Origin: an uncultured Dorea sp.
GTDB lineage: Bacteria; Bacillota; Clostridia; Lachnospirales; Lachnospiraceae
DNA length: 22,457 nt
Assembly (NCBI GenBank): GCA_910584575.1
Contig: CAJUBG010000059.1
Location: 1 to 22,457 of the forward strand
Direction of reading: 5' to 3'
Shown piece by piece: positions 1 through 6,982 of this stretch. Every line of letters begins with the position of its first letter. The first letter of the stretch is position 1. The notes beneath the pieces are model-generated. The model worked only from the letters and a program-made list of their open reading frames with translations. It searched no databases and was not told the DNA's origin. The position numbers and the translations under genes were made by a program.

Positions 1-14
1 TTCTTTTCTCTCAT
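1..14 (-). CDS. 5' end of an unidentified leftward gene, cut by the window edge
   Basis: Only the first codons are inside the window. On the minus strand an ATG at 14-12 opens a reading frame beginning M-R-E-K. It is preceded by a purine-rich ribosome binding site (AAGGACGGTGAT) and, further upstream, by a good promoter. The product cannot be identified from four residues. The start is inferred from the ribosome binding site and promoter spacing, not from any homology. Confidence 0.45.
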
Positions 15-40
15 ATATATCACCGTCCTTTTTTGTTTTC

Positions 41-69
41 ATTATATAAGCAGACATCGCTATCATCAA
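41..69 (-). promoter_or_regulatory. Sigma-A type promoter for the leftward edge gene
   Basis: On the minus strand a perfect -10 hexamer TATAAT (46-41) follows a -35 like TTGATG (69-64) with a 17-bp spacer. It lies about 27 bp upstream of the ATG at 14. The -35 matches the consensus at four of six positions. Confidence 0.6.
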
Positions 70-130
70 ATGTACGGGACTATGTAACACCAGAAAAAAG
101 CTCTTTGAACAAGTAACTTTTGCCTTTTCA

Positions 131-249
131 ATTAGCAGGATTTTTAGCACGATTTTTGCCCCGATTAGCTTGCTAATCGGTGACGATAATTAACAGTTCA
201 ATTTCTCTTTAGTCAAATCTGATTAGCAAAAACCGCTCCTGCTAATCGG
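131..249. repeat. Cluster of inverted GATTAGC motifs, possible operator array
   Basis: Five copies of a GATTAGC-like motif lie in about 120 bp, in both orientations: ATTAGC at 131-136, GATTAGC at 163-169, its complement at 172-178, GATTAGC at 221-227 and its complement at 241-247. Two of them form a perfect 9-2-9 palindrome (161-169 with 172-180, arm CCGATTAGC). A second pair forms a 7-bp inverted repeat with a 13-nt gap. ATTAGCAGGA at 131-140 is also repeated inverted at 237-246. The cluster sits upstream of the promoter at 41-69 and outside any gene. A regulator-binding role is inference. I see nothing else in 70-280. Confidence 0.5.
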
Positions 250-277
250 ACATTGTTACGAGTTCAAATTTATTCGG

Positions 278-322
278 AAAATGAGAAACGCCGAAAACCT
301 TGAAAAATCAATGTTTTCGGCG
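278..322 (-). terminator. Rho-independent terminator after tRNA-Arg
   Basis: A perfect 10-bp stem (CGCCGAAAAC at 289-298 against its complement at 313-322, 14-nt loop) lies just downstream of the tRNA 3' end. On the minus strand it is followed by TTTCTCATTTTC. The U-run is interrupted, so termination is likely but not textbook. Confidence 0.7.
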
Positions 323-332
323 ATGTTTTCAG

Positions 333-406
333 CGTCGCTAAGAGGATTTGAACCTCCGGCCTACCGCTTAGGAGGCGGTCGCTCTATCCAGCTGAGCTAT
401 AGCGAC
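333..406 (-). tRNA. tRNA-Arg (anticodon CCT)
   Basis: Read on the minus strand this 74-nt gene folds as a standard cloverleaf. The acceptor arm pairs GTCGCTA (406-400) with TAGCGAC (340-334), with G as discriminator (333). The D-arm contains AGCTCAGCTGGATAGAGC. The anticodon stem ACCGC/GCGGT encloses the loop CTCCTAA, so the anticodon is CCT, reading AGG (Arg). The T-arm has the usual GGTTCAAATCC. The 3' CCA is not encoded and must be added after transcription. A strong promoter and a hairpin terminator flank it, so it appears to be a single-gene unit. tRNA 3' ends are common integration sites, but no element or repeated 3' end is visible within the short flank. Confidence 0.97.
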
Positions 407-445
407 AATCAGATAAAAAATCTACATCACAACTGATGCTTTATT

Positions 446-474
446 ATTATACTTCAACACCTATAAATTGTCAA
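446..474 (-). promoter_or_regulatory. Consensus promoter of tRNA-Arg
   Basis: Minus-strand TTGACA (474-469), a 17-bp spacer and TATAAT (451-446) match the sigma-A consensus at all twelve positions. The promoter lies between the stop codon of the wall hydrolase gene (498) and the tRNA 5' end (406), which gives a leader of roughly 30 nt. Confidence 0.88.
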
Positions 475-497
475 ACCTTTTACACAACTTAATCCAA

Positions 498-3041
498 TTA
501 TTTCTTCAGATATACATCTGCATAATTCACACCCAACGCCAAAGCTGTCGCATGATCATTTACATAGATATCAATATGCTTCTCTTTAATCGCACCTCCA
601 CAATCCTCGGCAGCAAACACATGTCCACCAATGATAACCTGAGTTCCATATGGAATAACCCTTGGATCAACCGCTATGGTTCTTCCTTCCACAACTGGCG
701 CGCCGGTGGCAGTAATTCCAGTCTCAATATTACAGCAAAGTTCACATGCACAATAATAAGTCAGCTTAAAGGTACCAAGATTCTTTCCGTACATATCCTG
801 TGTTGCATTCACATCACTGATACCGCCTCCCGCATATTCATAATCATTATCTTTTAAAACTCTGGTTGCCCATACTGCATTTTCTTTACTCACATCAGCC
901 TGAACAATTCCCATATCCGTGCTCATAGCTTCAATCGTCTTTCCATCACCGGCATACATAACGACATGATAAACGTTTCCATTATTGGCATAGAAAATCA
1001 AGTCGCCTGGCAGAGCATCCTCTACCGGAATCTTCGTTCCAAATTGTGCCTGGTCCCGTGACACACGCGGCAGTTCATAACCATACTGCTTATAAATACT
1101 TTGGACAAATCCCGAACAGTCAGCCCCTTCTGTCAGGCTGGTTCCCCCCCATACATATGGATTGCCTACAAACTGAGCAGCAAACTCCACGATAGACCTC
1201 CTGATTTCTCCACTTGGGACTCCAGACTTTGTAGAAGTCAGTGTATAGTAACATGCCTTGTTATCTTCTGGTTTTATCTTTTCTTCTGCTAACGGAAATG
1301 TATCTTCATGCTTCTCCTCTACCAGTTCTGTAACCTTTTCATTATATTGAATCAAATCCTTTTTTACAAATCCACGCACATCTCCAGATTCCACATAGAG
1401 CCATTCTTCCTCGTTGTCCTCAAGTATATAGCACAGCCCTCCATTGGGTATAATACCAATTATTCGACTGTCCTCTTTTTTATCCTCCATCACTTCCACA
1501 TCTTTATCTTTGGCAAGCGCATATTTTTTCTCTACAACTGTCTGATTTACAGTAGCCCTCAAATATGTATATGCTTCATTTTCCTGCCATGGCAGCCATT
1601 CCCGCGCCATGGGTGCTATATCCTCGATTCCTGTATATTCCTTTTTCATCCTTTCGGCTCTGTCTTTTGCCTTCTTTTGATATATCTCCAACTGCTTTCC
1701 TGCTTCCTCGTCGGTAACAACGTCCTTCGTCCGCACGAAGCCGCGTACCCTTCCCGATTCAATATACAGCCAGCCGTTTTCTTCCTCCTTCAAAATATAC
1801 AAAAGTCCGTTTTTTCGCAATTTTCCAACTGCCCTTACCTGATCGTCCTCATCTTCTTCTGATACAATTGACTCCCGAATAATTAAATCTTCTTTTGCAA
1901 ATCCATACTTTCTTGCAACTGTCCAAAAACGATGATCCTCCATCAGTTTAGGTAACTTTACCAGCTTTTGATTCAATACAAGCGACGCATTTTTTATTTT
2001 TTCTGGAGATATTTTCTCCGGCTTTAATTTATCTATAACTTCATTATCAAAATTCGTTCCCAATCCAGGTTTCAAATCTAATGACCAGGATGGATTGCTT
2101 GAATTAGAATTATCCTCAGGGGTAGCAGGTACGCTAGGTATCATTGGTTTTCCTGATACTTCAGAATCTTCTGACTGAGTTGGTTTGTCTGGATTCTCGG
2201 AACCATCTGTATTACCCGTATCTCCTTTATTATCAGAACCCTGGGATTGATCCGGCTGTTCGGAATTATCTGGATTATTCGGGTTATTAGAATTATCCGT
2301 ATTTACCGAATCATCTGAATTGTCTGAGCCATCACCATTTTCTGAATCATCCGGTTTCCCTGAGCCATCACCATTTTCTGAGCCATCCGGTTTCCCTGAG
2401 CCGTCATCATTTTCTGAATCATCCGGTTTCCCTGACATATTCCCATTGTCTGAACTATCCGGTTTCCCTGGCACATTCCCATTGTCTGAACCATCCGGTT
2501 TCCCTGATACATTCCCATTGTCTGAACCATCCGGTTTCCCTGATACATTCCCATTATCTGAACCATCCGGTTTCTCTGACACATTCCCATTATTCTGGCC
2601 TCCTGAGCCATCACCATTATCTGTCACATCCGGTTTCCCTGACACATTCCCATTGTCTGAACCATCCGGTTTCCCTGACACATTCCCATTATTCTGGCCT
2701 CCTGAGCCATTAGGTCTCTGCGCCGCATTTCCATTGTCTGTTACAACCGAATGATTTGGTCTATCTGGTGTTACCGAACTACCTGGCTGATTTTCATTTC
2801 CTTTTATTTCACTTTCTCCAAAATTACCTGCTGTTTCAGATGTAACCGGAGTCACTGGCACCACTATCTTTTTTATATCATTTTTATCTGCATTCTTTGC
2901 TTGTGCATGATACCTCTCCGTTTCCATTTCATCCTTATACTTTATGACCGGCATAGACGTAACGACATTTGCAGCCAAAATACCTGCTACTCCTGCAGCG
3001 CACATCTTCTTAATTATTCTTTTCTGTTTATTCAAACACAT
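498..3041 (-). CDS. Secreted cell-wall hydrolase with Asp-rich repeats, SH3-like segments, NlpC/P60 and 3D domains
   Basis: The 847-residue exported protein probably cleaves peptidoglycan. Residues 1-48 form a signal peptide (basic start, hydrophobic stretch near 14-30, likely cleavage after AQA at 46-48). Residues 112-240 carry nine units of a 12-residue repeat (GKPDGSDNGNVS type), and the acidic low-complexity linker continues to about 320. Two SH3-like segments follow (about 385-440 and 505-565, each with GWLYIESG or EWLYVESG then RGFV). An NlpC/P60 endopeptidase domain lies at about 612-730, with Cys642 in DCSGFV and His692 in HVVMYAG; the third position looks like Glu704 (TIEA). The C-terminal 3D domain (about 755-847) has its three aspartates at 792, 813 and 824. 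The 3D fold is related to MltA/RpfB-type lytic transglycosylases, so two different bond cleavages are possible. GAGGAGA sits very close to the ATG; a TTG two codons later has better spacing and could be the real start. Confidence 0.9.
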   Translation of the reverse strand: MCLNKQKRIIKKMCAAGVAGILAANVVTSMPVIKYKDEMETERYHAQAKNADKNDIKKIVVPVTPVTSETAGNFGESEIKGNENQPGSSVTPDRPNHSVVTDNGNAAQRPNGSGGQNNGNVSGKPDGSDNGNVSGKPDVTDNGDGSGGQNNGNVSEKPDGSDNGNVSGKPDGSDNGNVSGKPDGSDNGNVPGKPDSSDNGNMSGKPDDSENDDGSGKPDGSENGDGSGKPDDSENGDGSDNSDDSVNTDNSNNPNNPDNSEQPDQSQGSDNKGDTGNTDGSENPDKPTQSEDSEVSGKPMIPSVPATPEDNSNSSNPSWSLDLKPGLGTNFDNEVIDKLKPEKISPEKIKNASLVLNQKLVKLPKLMEDHRFWTVARKYGFAKEDLIIRESIVSEEDEDDQVRAVGKLRKNGLLYILKEEENGWLYIESGRVRGFVRTKDVVTDEEAGKQLEIYQKKAKDRAERMKKEYTGIEDIAPMAREWLPWQENEAYTYLRATVNQTVVEKKYALAKDKDVEVMEDKKEDSRIIGIIPNGGLCYILEDNEEEWLYVESGDVRGFVKKDLIQYNEKVTELVEEKHEDTFPLAEEKIKPEDNKACYYTLTSTKSGVPSGEIRRSIVEFAAQFVGNPYVWGGTSLTEGADCSGFVQSIYKQYGYELPRVSRDQAQFGTKIPVEDALPGDLIFYANNGNVYHVVMYAGDGKTIEAMSTDMGIVQADVSKENAVWATRVLKDNDYEYAGGGISDVNATQDMYGKNLGTFKLTYYCACELCCNIETGITATGAPVVEGRTIAVDPRVIPYGTQVIIGGHVFAAEDCGGAIKEKHIDIYVNDHATALALGVNYADVYLKK
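2322..2690 (-). repeat. 36-bp coding tandem repeats in the wall-hydrolase gene
   Basis: The linker-coding DNA consists of near-identical 36-bp units (12 codons, GKPDGSDNGNVS and variants). Units begin at residues 123, 135, 156, 168, 180, 192, 204, 216 and 228. The one longer step (21 residues) marks a higher-order duplication of 99 bp: the block starting GSGGQNNGNVS occurs at residues 112 and 145. The first units differ mainly in N-V-S against N-M-S, and the later ones change to E-N-G-D-G-S, as expected for slippage followed by drift. The count may vary between strains. Confidence 0.9.
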
Positions 3042-3092
3042 TCTCCTCTTTCTTTTACGAGCTAATGTACTGACATATTTACTTATTTTTAC

Positions 3093-3121
3093 ATTTTAGA
3101 ACATTTTACATCTAAAAGCAA
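3093..3121 (-). promoter_or_regulatory. Probable promoter of the wall-hydrolase gene
   Basis: Minus-strand TTGCTT (3121-3116), a 17-bp spacer and TAAAAT (3098-3093) lie about 50 bp upstream of the gene start. The intergenic DNA (3042-3255) is very AT-rich, so chance matches are possible. The same -35/-10 pair precedes dnaA. Confidence 0.5.
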
Positions 3122-3189
3122 TACACCTTTTTTTACCAAACTAAATTTCAAACAAAATTACCAAATAAAATAATAAGTAAATCACCACT

Positions 3190-3237
3190 AAAAAAATCAG
3201 GTGAATAGCCTTATATTGTATCTTCGACTTTTCACCC
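3190..3237 (-). terminator. Possible terminator after the DUF3881 gene
   Basis: On the minus strand GGGTGAA (3237-3231) can pair with TTCACC (3205-3200) across a loop of about 25 nt, followed by TGATTTTTTT. The stem is short and the loop long, so this is a weak call. It does sit just past the stop codon at 3256. Confidence 0.4.
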
Positions 3238-3255
3238 AATTTTCTAAATTGTTTT

Positions 3256-4131
3256 TCAGAAATTTATTCTTCCCTGTAACCACATATTTCCTTTAAATCT
3301 TCTTCCAACCGCCGGATCTCCAATGACCTCTTTCACAGGGACGCAAATATCGAACACAAGTTCATTAACATCTAATCTCATCACATAGATTTCTTCTCTT
3401 GTATATTCATTAATAATCCTCTGCAATTCTAATATTTCGCCCATAATGGAATAATGATCACACTCAATTCCATAGGGCATAATATAAGTATCGACAATAC
3501 TGAATACATCTTCACTGACTAGACGTTGTGATACTTTTGAATATGTATCAATATCATCCATCGTCAAGCTTTCAATCGCAGCCGGATCTCCTGTTCTTGC
3601 CGCACTTACAAGCATCATTCGGTTGTGAATTTCTTCCTTCTGCCTCTTTTCCTGTTCTTTATCCTTTAATACCGGAAGCAGAATCGTTCCCCCATTACAC
3701 AGTCCTGATAAAGTTACTGATTTATATTTTACAGAGCTTTTAGCTTTCTGGCGTTCCTTGAGTAATTCTACGGTATTTTGAAGGTGGAAGATCAGATTGA
3801 TCCCCACCTTAACATCCTCACATATTCCGGCATACGCCTCTCTATCCATTCTTCTCTCTATATAAACATCCGCGTGGCTGGTAATTCCAGTCCCTAAAAA
3901 GAATGGATAATAATAGTTTTTCTCGAATTCCTCATGGATATCTCTGTCACCGAACATTGCAATACCTATTCCGGCGCCATACTCCTTCTGGTATTCGCAT
4001 ATGTCCATTTCTTCATCCTGTGCAATCAAATCATGCTGTGTAAATGAAGTTCTCACCTGGGTAAGAATATTTTTCAATTCTCTTTTGCTGTTAATATTGC
4101 CAAATCCAATGGCATTCATATATTGATGCAT
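3256..4131 (-). CDS. DUF3881 family protein of unknown function
   Basis: A 291-residue soluble protein with no signal peptide or membrane segment. From memory it matches the DUF3881 family, which I associate with Lachnospiraceae. The recognisable parts are the N-terminal HQYMNAIGFGNI, a central SLTMDDIDTYSKVSQRL followed by EDVFSIVDTYIMPYGIECDHYSIMGEI in register, and the C-terminal DPAVGRRFKGNMWLQGRINF. The pattern DTYIMPYGIECD is strikingly conserved-looking, but no catalytic motif is obvious and no function should be assigned. The start at 4131 is supported by AAGGATAA eight bases upstream. It is the next gene downstream of serS in the same direction, 73 bp away, with no clear terminator between, so cotranscription is possible. 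Confidence 0.75.
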   Translation of the reverse strand: MHQYMNAIGFGNINSKRELKNILTQVRTSFTQHDLIAQDEEMDICEYQKEYGAGIGIAMFGDRDIHEEFEKNYYYPFFLGTGITSHADVYIERRMDREAYAGICEDVKVGINLIFHLQNTVELLKERQKAKSSVKYKSVTLSGLCNGGTILLPVLKDKEQEKRQKEEIHNRMMLVSAARTGDPAAIESLTMDDIDTYSKVSQRLVSEDVFSIVDTYIMPYGIECDHYSIMGEILELQRIINEYTREEIYVMRLDVNELVFDICVPVKEVIGDPAVGRRFKGNMWLQGRINF

Positions 4132-4204
4132 ATTATTATCCTTATAAATGCAATTTTTTAGCTACAAGCACTTTATGGGACAGTTATCCACTTAAATGTG
4201 CCGT

Positions 4205-5491
4205 TTATCTTTTAGGTATAAGAACCTCTGTACCACCCATATATGGTCTGAGGATCTCTGGAATTCTGACGCTTCCGTCTGCCTGTAAATTATTTTCTAA
4301 GAATGCGATTAACATTCTCGGAGGCGCTGCAACCGTGTTATTCAAAGTATGAGCAAAATATTTTCCTTCTTTTCCTTTTACGCGAATACCAAGTCTTCTT
4401 GCCTGAGCATCTCCAAGATTCGAGCAGCTTCCAACCTCAAAATACTTCTTCTGTCTTGGAGACCATGCCTCTACATCACAGGATTTTACTTTCAGGTCTG
4501 CAAGGTCTCCGGAACAACATTCCAGAGTACGAACCGGAATATCCATGGAACGGAAAAGGTCTACTGTATTCTGCCACAGATTATCATACCATTTCATACT
4601 TTCTTCCGGCTTACATACCACAATCATCTCTTGTTTTTCAAATTGATGAATTCTGTATACGCCTCTTTCTTCGATTCCATGCGCGCCTTTTTCTTTCCGG
4701 AAACAAGGAGAATAGCTGGTTAATGTCTGCGGAAGTTCTTCTTCTGTCAGCATCTTGCCAATAAACTTTCCAATCATCGAATGTTCACTGGTTCCGATTA
4801 GATAGAGGTCTTCACCCTCAATCTTATACATCATGGCATCCATTTCTGCGAAGCTCATTACTCCGGTTACCACATTGCTTCTAATCATGAACGGTGGAAT
4901 ACAGTATGTGAAGCCCCTCCCAATCATAAAGTCACGGGCATAAGCCAATACAGCCGAATGAAGCCTTGCAATGTCTCCCATCAAATAATAAAAGCCGTTT
5001 CCCGCAACTTCTCCTGCACTCTCTAAATCGATTCCATTAAAACTTCCCATGATATCCGTGTGGTATGGAATCTCAAAATCAGGAACAATCGGTTCGCCAT
5101 ACTTCTGTATCTCGACATTTTCACTGTCATCTTTTCCAATCGGTACGGAAGGATCAATGATATTCGGAATTGTCATCATTATCTTTTTAATTTTTGCCTC
5201 TACTTCTTTTTCTTCCGCAGATAGCTTCTCTACCCGTTCTGCATTCTCCTGTACCTTCTTTTTTAATTCCTCTGCTTCTTCCTTTTTTCCCTGTGCCATA
5301 CATGCACCAATCTGTTTGGAAATAGTATTGCGTTCTGCGCGGAGTCCTTCTACCTCTTGCTTTATATCTCTATTCCGCTGATCCAATTCTAATACGTCGT
5401 CCACCAAAGGTAATTTCTCGTCCTGGAATTTTTTCTTTATATTCTCTCTCACTACATCCGGATTCATTCTTACAAATTTAATATCTAACAT
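4205..5491 (-). CDS. serS: Serine--tRNA ligase, archaeal/eukaryal-like motif type
   Basis: The class II synthetase charges tRNA-Ser in the cytoplasm. It has 428 residues, the usual length. Residues 1-105 form the long helical arm that grips tRNA-Ser (charged coiled coil at about 30-105). The catalytic core shows motif 2 (FRKE at 264-267, then RIHQFEKQEM at 280-289) and motif 3 (PRMLIAFLEN at 391-400, Arg392). The serine-recognition segment reads LIGTSEH (231-237) where typical bacterial enzymes have PTAEV. The sequence also has GSCSNLGDAQARR and HTLNNTVAAP in place of bacterial HTLNGSGLAVG. These features resemble archaeal and eukaryal SerRS. The start has GAGGAGG nine bases upstream. It follows the DUF4446 gene by 26 bp, so it appears to be part of the parA-parB transcription unit, and there is no T-box leader. 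Confidence 0.93.
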   Translation of the reverse strand: MLDIKFVRMNPDVVRENIKKKFQDEKLPLVDDVLELDQRNRDIKQEVEGLRAERNTISKQIGACMAQGKKEEAEELKKKVQENAERVEKLSAEEKEVEAKIKKIMMTIPNIIDPSVPIGKDDSENVEIQKYGEPIVPDFEIPYHTDIMGSFNGIDLESAGEVAGNGFYYLMGDIARLHSAVLAYARDFMIGRGFTYCIPPFMIRSNVVTGVMSFAEMDAMMYKIEGEDLYLIGTSEHSMIGKFIGKMLTEEELPQTLTSYSPCFRKEKGAHGIEERGVYRIHQFEKQEMIVVCKPEESMKWYDNLWQNTVDLFRSMDIPVRTLECCSGDLADLKVKSCDVEAWSPRQKKYFEVGSCSNLGDAQARRLGIRVKGKEGKYFAHTLNNTVAAPPRMLIAFLENNLQADGSVRIPEILRPYMGGTEVLIPKR

Positions 5492-5517
5492 GTCTTTATC
5501 CTCCTCATAAATTAGTA

Positions 5518-6051
5518 TTATTTTTTGGCATCCTTAACATCCATCTCATAATTTTCAAAAATAGCCTTATCTAATGCTTCCGCTTCTTCCTCAGCTAGCT
5601 CGACATAGCTTTCGCCTTTAATGATTTCCTTAATATAAGTATAACACCCTTCTCTGCTGTGCATGGCATTCATAATCCATCCATTATTATTCTTATCCAA
5701 AAGTGCGACTGCAAAGCTTAGTTTTCCACCCATTTCATTAAATGCGTCATATTTTACAATACCTGTTTTTTGAAATCCTCTTTCATACTTTTTAAATAAA
5801 TCTTTGATATCTGACCGGTTCTGTTTTGTTATTTTAAGAATGGAATCTACTTCTCCAAATTTCTCTTTTAAACTTTCTTCAAGAGTTTTCCCATTTCTTC
5901 CTTTCATAAACGTGTTATAACTACTTTGTAGTTTATTATATTTTACAGTAAGGTTCACATACAAAACAAACAATACGACAATTAAAATTAACAGAAATAA
6001 AAGTATGAATGCCGGATCTATTCCTAATGTGACCAGTATCTTACTCTCCAT
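5518..6051 (-). CDS. DUF4446 family membrane-anchored protein
   Basis: A 177-residue protein with one N-terminal transmembrane helix (about residues 13-37, FILLFLLILIVVLFVLYVNL), then a coiled-coil-like stretch (38-95) and a compact C-terminal part. The segment YDAFNEMGGKLSFAVALLD (about 101-119) followed by NNNGWIMNAMHSREG is what I recognise as the DUF4446 signature. The family commonly sits next to parB in Clostridia, but its function is not established. The ribosome binding site GAAGGGAAG lies inside the end of parB, and the gene starts 3 bp after the parB stop, so translation is probably coupled. A link to chromosome segregation is inference from position only. Confidence 0.82.
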   Translation of the reverse strand: MESKILVTLGIDPAFILLFLLILIVVLFVLYVNLTVKYNKLQSSYNTFMKGRNGKTLEESLKEKFGEVDSILKITKQNRSDIKDLFKKYERGFQKTGIVKYDAFNEMGGKLSFAVALLDKNNNGWIMNAMHSREGCYTYIKEIIKGESYVELAEEEAEALDKAIFENYEMDVKDAKK

Positions 6052-6054
6052 ATA

Positions 6055-6969
6055 TTATTCTTCCCTTCGTATACTCATTATCATGTCGAACATCCGTTCA
6101 AGTTCTTTATCTGAATAATATTCTATCTCTATTTTACCTTTTCCATTTCCTTTTGAAGAAATATTGACCTTAGTTCCCATAACCTCCTTCATTTTATCTT
6201 CGATATCTCTATATATAAAAGGATTTTCTATTGGTTTCTTTTCTTTTGGTTTCTTTGGATTCTTGATATCTTTAATTAGTTTTTCAGTTTCCCTTACGCT
6301 AAGTTTTTCATCAAATATCTTATTTGCAAGTATGTACTGCTGTTCCTTACTATCTATTGCAAGCAAAGCTCTTGCATGTCCTGTTGATATCATATCATCT
6401 ATGATCATCTGTTGAACTTTTTCATTCAGCTTCAACAATCTCATAGAATTTGTTACTGCTGTTCTGCTCTTGGAAACTCTTTCAGCAACTTCATCCTGCT
6501 TCAAATTAAATTCTTCCAAAAGCCTTTTAAATGCCATTGCTTCTTCAATCGGGTTCAAATTTTCCCGTTGAATATTCTCAATTAATCCAATTTCAATTAT
6601 TTCTTGTTCTGAATACTCTTTAATAATTACAGGTATTTCTTTGATTCCGGCCATTTTAGCTGCTCTCCATCTTCTTTCACCTGCAATAATTTCATAGTAA
6701 TCATTTCTTTTTCTGACCAGCAATGGTTGTAAAATTCCAAACTGTTTAATAGAATCGGCTAATTCTAATAAACCGTCTTCCTCAAATTTTTTACGCGGTT
6801 GTTCTCTATTAGGTTCTACCAGATTTATCTTCATCATCTGTTCTCCGGAATTCGATTCTGTCTCCGTATCACCTTTTGATGAAGGTTCTTGTTCCGTAGA
6901 TTTTGACCCCCTATTATCAGGAATCAGACTGTCTAACCCTTTTCCAAGTCCTTTTTTCTTTACCGCCAT
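6055..6969 (-). CDS. parB: Chromosome-partitioning protein ParB (Spo0J)
   Basis: ParB is the CTP-dependent clamp that loads at parS sites, spreads along origin DNA and recruits SMC. The protein has 304 residues. The N-terminal KKGLGKGLDSLIP (5-17) is the ParA-activating tail. The CTPase/ParB-N domain has GERRWRA (97-103) and ENIQREN (131-137). The helix-turn-helix that reads parS lies at about 156-180 (LKQDEVAERVSKSRTAVTNS). The C-terminal dimerisation domain is at about 250-304, after a Lys/Pro-rich linker. The start has GGGGAGG seven bases upstream, and the gene begins 13 bp after parA. Its target sequences, two perfect parS sites, are 0.9-1.0 kb away. Confidence 0.96.
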   Translation of the reverse strand: MAVKKKGLGKGLDSLIPDNRGSKSTEQEPSSKGDTETESNSGEQMMKINLVEPNREQPRKKFEEDGLLELADSIKQFGILQPLLVRKRNDYYEIIAGERRWRAAKMAGIKEIPVIIKEYSEQEIIEIGLIENIQRENLNPIEEAMAFKRLLEEFNLKQDEVAERVSKSRTAVTNSMRLLKLNEKVQQMIIDDMISTGHARALLAIDSKEQQYILANKIFDEKLSVRETEKLIKDIKNPKKPKEKKPIENPFIYRDIEDKMKEVMGTKVNISSKGNGKGKIEIEYYSDKELERMFDMIMSIRREE

Positions 6970-6982
6970 CTATATCCTCCCC

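Noticed and set aside
1..332. Integrated element at the tRNA-Arg 3' end
   Set aside because: No integrase, no duplicated tRNA 3' segment and no terminal repeats are visible in the short flank available.
425..441. Small hairpin CATCA-GTTG-TGATG plus T-run as terminator of the wall-hydrolase gene
   Set aside because: The stem is only 5 bp and it lies downstream of the tRNA promoter, where a real terminator would block the tRNA transcript.
2322..2690. Possible CRISPR array (regular 36-bp periodicity)
   Set aside because: The units are contiguous coding repeats with no unique spacers, and the frame is open throughout.
2320..2754. 144-codon open frame antisense to the wall-hydrolase repeat
   Set aside because: It is a shadow of the periodic repeat DNA: a Ser/Pro/Phe-only product with no ribosome binding site. 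The sense frame has a signal peptide and domains.
4185..4195. DnaA-box-like TTATCCACT between serS and the DUF3881 gene
   Set aside because: A single one-mismatch site far from oriC with no neighbours is expected by chance in AT-rich DNA.
5492..5517. T-box leader before serS
   Set aside because: Only 26 bp separate serS from the preceding gene, so there is no room for a specifier stem and antiterminator.
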